A stretch of 29,343 nt of DNA, from positions 372,355 through 401,697 of the forward strand of contig NW_003156734.1 in assembly GCF_000003605.2 (NCBI RefSeq), read 5' to 3'. The translations under genes and the position numbers were made by a program. The stretch is from Saccoglossus kowalevskii (taxonomy: Eukaryota > Hemichordata > Enteropneusta > Harrimaniidae). The notes beneath the pieces are model-generated. The model was not told the DNA's origin. It was given only the letters and a program-made list of their open reading frames with translations, and did not search any database. Each line of letters opens with the position of its first letter. The stretch's first letter is position 1. This document shows, in pieces, positions 22,583 to 29,343 of the stretch.

Positions 22583-23205
22583 AATAACCAAATCTTGCCT
22601 CGTAAATGTTCAAAAATTATCATACCGACATTTGAAGTCTGAAAACATGGAGTTTTACGATTTTGTGTTAACGAATGTTGTTCTAGAGCCAGATCTTGCC
22701 TTGACTGATCACCTATCACACATAAAACGTTTTACACATTTATGCAAATGCATTTGTATCACGGCTCTAATCAAGCCCGTTAAAATGGCCGTAACGAAGG
22801 ACATATTTAGTAAAATATGTCTACTATTCTGAAAATCGGATCTCTGTCAATCATGGTCAGATGTAATTCAATCTAAGTACAGACATCCACATCATGTGTG
22901 CTTGGACGTTATTATTCTGTTTTAATAACCGGGTTCAATCCTGTTTGACGACAAAGCTTCACAAATACAGGACAATGAAATTTACAATTTTTTTTAAATA
23001 TCACTTTTCATTCTCTGAATGTTCGATTTTTCAACTGTATATGCAGTCTACCATCGTGACACTTCAGCAGAGGATTATAAGTCATCATTTCCAACTACAA
23101 TTGGGAAAATTAATTCATATATAACTTCTAAAGTAAGGATTTAAAATTGGTAAAGGTGAAAGAATATGGTAGTATACTGGTTTCAATAATGGTTGCCATG
23201 ATTGC

Positions 23206-23211
23206 AATAAA
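23206..23211 (+). terminator. Poly(A) signal AATAAA, TRPV gene
   Basis: This is the first canonical AATAAA after the TRPV stop codon, 624 bp downstream, followed within about 20 bp by a T-rich tract. Confidence 0.5.
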
Positions 23212-24337
23212 ACTGAAAATATTCTTTTTTTTACATTTTCTACCAACTATGTAATTTTCGTAATGGCTGCGTTGTCATGTTTTACCCATAATTCTTAGTT
23301 GGAAAAACAAAATAATGGACAACGTATTCTAATTCAGTAAATGAATCTGTATAGAACGAAAAGTGATTTATTTGAATAACTGTAAATTGCATTCCCTTGC
23401 AATTGTGGAGCTCTTTCACCTGGGAGTATCATGCCGTTAGCCTTTAACGAATACTGTTTCTAAGACGTATCTCTGTCATGCCTTGTCTGATTGCAATCAA
23501 ACTTTATATATTCATTTAAGTTACCGTCCAACTTCAATTTATACAATTATTGTGTAAATTTATACTAATTCGATTTAATTCAATTTTTAATGGATTCCGA
23601 AATTGCTACATATTTGTATGGCTAAAGAGTACATGTACATATAAAGTTGCAGTAGTGTTTTATTGATTAAAAAAATACAAAATACGTGTTTTACTGAGTT
23701 TTATTTTTCTCTGTCTGAACACTGAACCTTCACTTGCGTCTAAAATGGCGGTGCTCTCTCAGCCATGCGTTAATTAAATTGAGATATGGAGACAATTTGT
23801 TGAAACATATTGTACCTTAATAGTTCAAGGTTATCACACTGTATTTGTATGAGTACACACATCGTGAAAAAGTGTTTATATCAACCTAATTAGTCCGTTT
23901 TAGAGGGGATATTCAGTGACCGTTTTTAATGAAGTTAACATTGCGACAATACCAGATATTGCAAAATGTGACCAAACCATCTATAATTACAATATTTAGA
24001 CACATTTTATTGGATGTTACATAGATTGACAGTTTTTTTATACTCAAAATGGATGAATTCACAGAAATTAAATATTCATTTAACAATGGAGCCCCTCTTT
24101 TTATGTTCCATGATTTCACTCGATTTTAGTAAGTGATTTTCCTGTCCATACTTTAAATGTTACTGTTAAGATTCACTGTCATAATTTCGGAAATTGTGTA
24201 ACCATCAGAATGAGTCAATGATTATACTTCAAGTACCAGTTTTGTACCATGGTTCTTATTTACATTGGATACTGAAACACGCAATGCTAGTGGTAGATAC
24301 TACTTGTAGTAGTACATCGTACAGGATTGCTAAAACA

Positions 24338-24346
24338 GCGCCCTCT
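24338..24346 (-). promoter_or_regulatory. CTCF-like core AGAGGGCGC
   Basis: Minus-strand reading is TTATAGAGGGCGCTG. It lies between the two convergent 3' ends, a position where an insulator would make sense (inference). Confidence 0.3.
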
Positions 24347-25304
24347 ATAAAACATTCATTTGGCCATTGTTATTGCAAAATTAACACCTTATCACAGTTT
24401 ACCGTCGCAAATAATAAAGTAATTAACTTTATTCTTGGTATAATTTCAAGTACAAGAGAGATTTCGCAATTTTGATGTGAAGCCAAGTTGGTTAGATAAT
24501 TTCAGAATCCAGGGATACTACAGTAAGAAATGGGCCATTACAAACACATGTCATTGGACATCACCCTACCATGCACAGATTATACAATCCAAAACAAGTT
24601 ACTTTCAATAACTTGATCCCTGCATTGCTATATCTCAATTCATAGCACAAGAACATAAGACCAAGAAGAAAAAAATATTCATTTGAGAGAAATATTTAAA
24701 AAAAAATGATTTTAATCATATTTCAAGACATTCATATGGTTGATACTTTACAAAATACCACACAATAAAGACACCAATACCCTACTGTGTTGGATTCAAA
24801 TTTTATTGCATACCATACTGGAATGGACAAAGGTGTGCATGGTCTGTATTACAAACTTTACAAAACCGCTTCCCATACATATAAAATCAGTAAAATACAC
24901 ACTTTTCTCTAAAGTACATAAATTGTGGACGGTGTTCAAATATGCATAGATTTGACAACATTGTAGAAAGGACGGTATCTGATAGTACGTACAAGTAGTA
25001 TGATGTAACTATGTTACACCCCAAAACCAATTTTACTTCATATACTAAAATGCAATATTCAATAGATGCACATTTCACTATTTAATTTGTTTACTAATAA
25101 TACAATATGGTACACATTAGGAAGCAAGATATCAACAGAATGACCTATGACCTTTTTGTTTGTACATGATTTCAAACTTCAACAAATACCAATATTTCTT
25201 TTAAATGTGTCAACACATCATAATGGCATTCATATACAGGTCAAACTTTGAGTCATTTTCTAGAAATAAACAGCACTATTTCATATTCCTGATAATCACA
25301 ATAC

Positions 25305-25310
25305 TTTATT
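25305..25310 (-). terminator. Poly(A) signal AATAAA, CFAP276
   Basis: AATAAA on the minus strand, 73 bp past the CFAP276 stop codon, gives a short 3' UTR. A C-rich tract lies between stop and signal at 25347-25359 on the plus strand. Confidence 0.7.
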
Positions 25311-25382
25311 GGCTCAATGTACTAAAATATTGACATCCTGTAGCAACCCCCCTCCCCCTCACTGCTTCTAAATACTGTCATT

Positions 25383-27559
25383 TTAAGTAGTATAGAAGCC
25401 ACCATCATGTTTACGTGAATATCCTGGATTGGTGGCCGCACTATGATGACTGTCAATGGCACCCTTGAAGCAGTCAATGGTTTCTCTCTTTGGATCGACA
25501 ACAACTTGGTTGGTGTACCCAGATGGATCTGCTGGGTCAAATGATTTTCTTTCATCTTTACTTCTATTTTTCAAAACTCGTCTGTAAAAAGAAAACAATA
25601 ATTGAGGAGGTGCTTTCTTGTCTTAACAAAAAACAGTGCTGCTCTATTACAAGCACATTTTCAACAGAAGTGCACTCAAACTAAAAATTGCATTTAGCAT
25701 GCTTTGCGTAGACACATGCATTACCGTACTGATATTGCAAATACGGTATATGCATCCAATACAACATCAAGTAATTCATGATTAGTGTAAGATATAACAG
25801 AAATCTACACCTACCCATGAGATTCTCCAACTGTTTCAGGTTGGATTAGTGTCTCTGGTTTTGTAGCTAAAAATGAATCGTGGTGGTCATACTTGGTTTT
25901 CAACACAAAGTCAAGACTATCTTTAGGTGCCTGCAATGATTTGAGAAAGCAGTAGGTATTACTTTAAAATTTGTGTTAGAGCTAGGGTTTCTATTAAAAT
26001 GGTACACTGCAACAGAGGGGATGCAGTTTCTATGAGAGCATCTAGAAAAATGGTGAATTTTTGGTTCACAATTGTTCAAAAAGAATGGGTGCGACTTATA
26101 TTAGGGATGCGGTTTCTAATGCAGATTTTATATAACGTATACATTGTATAAGTATATAACGGAATCTTTTTATTACAAAAACATGAAGAGTCAAGACATG
26201 ATCAAGTCCACTTAAAAGACAATGTCACTAATTGACTTTCAATATAGAGAATGGAACAATTACCACTGATTATTAATCACATAAATTCTATTCAAGATTT
26301 TCACAGACTATTATATAAAATAACCAGCTAGTTACATTACCAAATTTTCCCTAGATTTTACTTTGAAAGGTTCAATCAAAGACATTAGAAAACGATCTTG
26401 TTGTTTACCTTGGGATCATAATGGTACACTTCTCTTCTTGAGCTAGATAATGTACATTTTGAGTTCAGTCTATTCCATGGATCTTCTCTTTGTGCAATGT
26501 GGGTAGGTTGGTCATTACCGACCTGCTGTAGGAGCAATAGATACAAACGTTTAATTGTGTTACATATATAATTACATTGACTCAGTATGAGAACATAAGT
26601 TCCTGTGCTCAACGATAGACAACATGTACTGCAAACCATTTTTACAAATTGATGATTACTTTTAGAGAAATTGTGCAAGAATCAATTTTATTTGTTGCCT
26701 TAAAGATCCAAATAAAATGTTCACTTCTATATTTCCTTGGTAACCTAGTGTTGATACATGCTTAGTTTAACTACATACAGCATTTCACATTATGCATGAA
26801 TTGGTCAAATATGGTGTAAACATAAAACAATGCATATTGGTACAGATAAAATTCATCAAATCATTTTCCTGCCCAAGATGACAAAATAACCAGTTTCAGT
26901 TGTGAAAAATATTTAATATTATAATATAATTCACGTTTGATGAATGACTTGTTATTTCTACACAAAACAGATTTATGAATATAACTTATACATGCTCTGG
27001 TTGGAAACATTTTTGCACGTTCCAGAAGTCAAATCAAATCGCCTAGGATATACTATACGACTTTCAAAACATTCAAATTGGCGAACAATAATTACCTTTG
27101 TTAAGATCTAGAGAAAAAAACGTGTTCTTGTGTATAACTACACGGTAATTGGTGACAATTATTTTCTCCCTTTCGTACAAGAAAGATTTTTCTATTTTGT
27201 TATTGCTTTCCCTGTAAATTATAAATAACTGATTGACCCCAATGCCCACCCTCTGTCGAACCTTGGTCCTACATGGGGTTTGTAGGCTGAACAAAACAAA
27301 GCCACAAATCCAACACCGGTGAGAATTAGTCGTTGTGGTACAAATTGCCAAATAAAACAAGTTCGAAGAAAACATGTTTTATAAAAAAAAAATCCAAGAT
27401 ATGCACGTTTTTGACACCTGCGTTCGATTCTCAAGTCAAGAGACAGTCGATGATTTCTTAAGAACTTACCTGTGTGTTACGAGGGCCTACGAAATTTTCA
27501 TCGCTTTGAAGTTTTGGAAAAGGATATGGATCCCGTGTTGACTGTACCATATACGACAT
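25383..27559 (-). CDS. CFAP276: CFAP276 (C1orf194), ciliary microtubule inner protein
   Basis: CFAP276 is a small structural protein bound inside the doublet microtubules of motile cilia. Four minus-strand exons: 27559-27470, 26522-26409, 25930-25815 and 25581-25383, with GT-AG borders, phases 0, 0, 2, and 172 residues; the human protein is 169. Recognisable conserved blocks are STRDPYPFPKLQSDENFVG (7), PTHIAQREDPWNRLNS (36), SSSRREVYHYDPK (56), KDSLDFVLKTKYDHH (71) and the near-invariant C-terminus HHSAATNPGYSRKHDGGFYT. No membrane segment or signal peptide, as expected. The exon-2 acceptor is a tandem CAGCAG, so a form with one extra Gln is possible. Human C1orf194 variants have been reported in Charcot-Marie-Tooth neuropathy. 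No sign of decay. Confidence 0.95.
26018..26118 (+). repeat. 15-bp direct repeat in CFAP276 intron 2
   Basis: GGGATGCAGTTTCTA at 26018-26032 recurs as GGGATGCGGTTTCTA at 26104-26118, 86 bp apart. The stretch between includes GGGTGCGACTTATATTA, which resembles a common 'GGGTGCGGCTTATA' interspersed repeat phrase in animal genomes (recollection, not verified). Confidence 0.4.
26731..26744 (+). promoter_or_regulatory. RFX X-box-like site in CFAP276 intron 1
   Basis: ATTTCCTTGGTAAC matches 12 of 14 positions of GTTNCCATGGNAAC and keeps the right half GGTAAC intact. It is 0.8 kb inside the gene; axonemal genes are commonly RFX/FOXJ1 targets. Confidence 0.35.
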
Positions 27560-27705
27560 GATGGAAAAATTGTAATGGTTTGGACAGACGACACTAGCAA
27601 GACAACACAACTAAGCCTTCTTCCGTTGAAACTAAACAGAACAAGTGAGATTCTAATCAAGAGTTTGTTGTTGTGGATACCAAAACGCAAAGGATCATGG
27701 GAACA

Positions 27706-27720
27706 CCATTGGACTTCCGC
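27706..27720 (-). promoter_or_regulatory. CFAP276 promoter: ETS site and CCAAT box
   Basis: Minus-strand reading is GCGGAAGTCCAATGG: an ETS core GGAAGT directly followed by CCAAT, about 150 bp upstream of the start codon. Another CGGAAG lies nearer the gene, at 27619-27624. The next gene starts 533 bp away in the opposite direction, so this block may belong to a bidirectional promoter. Confidence 0.45.
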
Positions 27721-27880
27721 ATTTTAAATCTCAGTAGAATAATTTATGATGCAAGAAATCTCAAAGATCTGTGTCTCAATAAAATTCTAATTTATAAAAT
27801 AAATTATCTATTGCAAAACAACTGCATGTTCTCAATATTTGAAAAAAAATCATCGAAGACGAAAAAAGGTCATTTGGCAC

Positions 27881-27888
27881 GAGGGCGC
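27881..27888 (+). promoter_or_regulatory. CTCF-like core GAGGGCGC
   Basis: GGCACGAGGGCGCTAT differs from the nonamer AGAGGGCGC at the first base only. It lies in the divergent promoter region between CFAP276 and the secreted-protein gene. Confidence 0.3.
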
Positions 27889-28092
27889 TATATTGGGTCA
27901 AAGGTGTTTTTCACTGTTCTCGTCAGATTCAACCTGCGCTGCTGGGGAGTGGTGTTGACTATAATATCTCGGATTTTATCGTTGTTGTTTTTTCTAAAAA
28001 ATATCGTCTAGCAAGAAAGTGGTTTTTTTCGCACTCATTCATTGAATGAATTTGTACTAGTAATTTCCAGTCGCGTATTAACTACCGGTACA

Positions 28093-29343
28093 ATGAAATT
28101 GTGGCTAATACGGCTGGCTGTATTCATCGCGTGTGTGTTTGACCTTGCTGCCTCAGCCAACAAGCAACCAACATGCCAACCAGTGAGTATTTAAAGTTAT
28201 TTACTGAAAAATATAATATATTTATCATAATCAATACTTGGTATATGCCTTGACCATATGCGATCTACTGTTCTCGGTAACAACCCCACCATCTGGTTGG
28301 TAGACTTGGGGGTAGACGCTTCGTACGTAGACAATGAAACAATATAGTAGATGATTTATGGTGAATCACACGTTTTAAAACATAAACAAACTTATTCAGA
28401 ACTAGGATTTGTAAAAACCAAACAAAAAACAACAAATATTTTTTTTTCGATTGTTTTATTTATGATAGAAATTATAATTAGAACCTTCCCGAATGAGTAC
28501 TGTGCGTGATGTTTATCTTAATGATAATGTGTTGGTGTGTGGTGGTAAAAATGAATGAACTTCATATGAAAATAATTGTCATCATGAACTAAAATGTAGA
28601 ATTTCTTGTGACATTCAAAATTCGGCTTTTAAAGAATTATTGTAGATGACTGCAAACAATTTATCTTTCAAGATTACTATAATTAATTAAATTATGTGCA
28701 TATCATATGTTTCAATAAGAATTTTAAAATGTACAGATTACCATATTAATGAACATATGCTTTATAATTTAAATAGTTTTGTGTATTTATTGTGAAAGGT
28801 ATTGTCTCAGTAGAAAGAAATGGCAAGTGATCGAGAGCTGGTAACATCCAATAAATAACCAGAGCACATTTATTTTGATATGTATCCCAGTCAACTGGTG
28901 ATTTAATATTAATTATGTAAATACATTTGAGTTCTTAGTTTATGTGTTCCTATAGGTAAATTTGATGAGAGTTGCACATGTTTGGCATCTGTTTGCAATA
29001 TCCGTGAGCACCTGTCTCGGACATTAAACATGTATACCATAACATTTAAAAATGGTGTTAGGTATACAATCTGAATGAGACTCTTAAGATCAGTCGTATA
29101 TTTTCAAATTAATTTGAATACTGCATCAGTCATGTGCATTATGAGCAACAAACATACTTCACCTTCCATACACTCAGATAGCACACCGTCACATCGACCT
29201 ATGCTGCGCATCGGTCGATACTCTCACTGTACTGTCTATGTGCATACTTTGAGGTATTCTCCTAATAACTCATATTATTATAGACCTGTCACCGGAATGC
29301 CATAGGTTGCAGGGTGCCGCAATTTTGCGGTATTTTATGGGGT
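28093..29343 (+). CDS. Small cysteine-rich secreted protein, first two exons (partial)
   Basis: Exon 1 (28093-28182, donor GTGAGT) encodes 30 residues: a signal peptide with a basic start (MKLWLIR), a hydrophobic core with an odd Asp at 17, and a cleavage site after Ala22 (AASA). Exon 2 starts at 29284 after a TATTATTATAG acceptor, phase 0, and stays open to the window end: TCHRNAIGCRVPQFCGILWG. Mature cysteines fall at 28, 32, 39 and 45 (C-x3-C-x6-C-x5-C), suggesting a disulphide-rich extracellular peptide or domain. I do not recognise the family. An extracellular matrix domain, a neuropeptide precursor or a defence peptide are all possible. The signal-peptide exon is well supported; the exon 2 acceptor has a weak pyrimidine tract. 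Confidence 0.6.
28183..29283 (+). other. Intron 1 of the secreted-protein gene
   Basis: AT-rich and without recognisable elements. A competing acceptor at 28955 would read to a stop within about two dozen codons in the phase set by exon 1, so the acceptor at 29283 is preferred. Confidence 0.45.

Larger units (their letters stand above)
22583..25304. other. Convergent intergenic region (TRPV / CFAP276)
   Basis: The first about 630 bp is probably TRPV 3' UTR. Beyond that I see only AT-rich DNA, a YY1-like AAAATGGCGG at 23742 and a CTCF-like core at 24338. ORFs here (22632, 22894, 24194, 24740) have no recognisable motif and no exon-like borders. Confidence 0.6.

Noticed and set aside
27673-28011. 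112-codon plus-strand ORF between CFAP276 and the secreted gene
   Set aside because: It covers the ETS/CCAAT promoter block and its translation is low in complexity and unlike known proteins.
28956-29030. Cysteine-containing alternative exon for the secreted protein
   Set aside because: The cysteine-rich reading needs a different phase from exon 1; in phase 0 it reaches a stop after about two dozen codons.

Overview
This is animal nuclear DNA: AT-rich, intron-dense, with GT-AG splice sites, AATAAA poly(A) signals and no prokaryotic operon structure. The gene content points to an invertebrate bilaterian, probably marine. The best-preserved gene is a TRPV channel of the insect Inactive / nematode OSM-9 type. 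Vertebrate TRPV1-6 form a different set, and the many introns argue against a compact arthropod genome. The species cannot be fixed from the sequence.

Layout, left to right. (1) 664-3451, minus: the first four coding exons of a WD40-like protein with an acidic, repeat-bearing N-terminus; the gene runs off the left edge. A double CCAAT box lies just upstream of its start. (2) 5142-5760, minus: two exon-like segments whose reading frames join across a candidate intron; function unknown, status uncertain. (3) 5761-13487: about 7.7 kb without a recognisable coding gene. It holds strong RFX X-box matches, an NRF1-like site, strong orphan 5' splice sites and a degenerate 138-bp tandem repeat, and is probably the regulatory and 5' untranslated region of the next gene. 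(4) 13522-22582, plus: a complete 14-exon, 800-residue Inactive/OSM-9-type TRPV channel, with a MITE-like element just before exon 2. (5) 22583-25382: intergenic space between convergent genes. (6) 25383-27559, minus: complete four-exon CFAP276 (human C1orf194), a microtubule inner protein of cilia. (7) 28093-29343, plus: the first two exons of a small cysteine-rich secreted protein that leaves the right edge, head to head with CFAP276.

The common theme is cilia. CFAP276 is axonemal, Inactive/OSM-9 channels work in sensory cilia, and the WD40 protein may be ciliary too. RFX X-box-like sites occur upstream of the TRPV gene, inside CFAP276 intron 1 and, more weakly, at the WD40 promoter. Shared RFX control is an inference. 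A second pattern is the nonamer AGAGGGCGC and close variants, scattered far more often than base composition predicts and resembling the core of CTCF sites.
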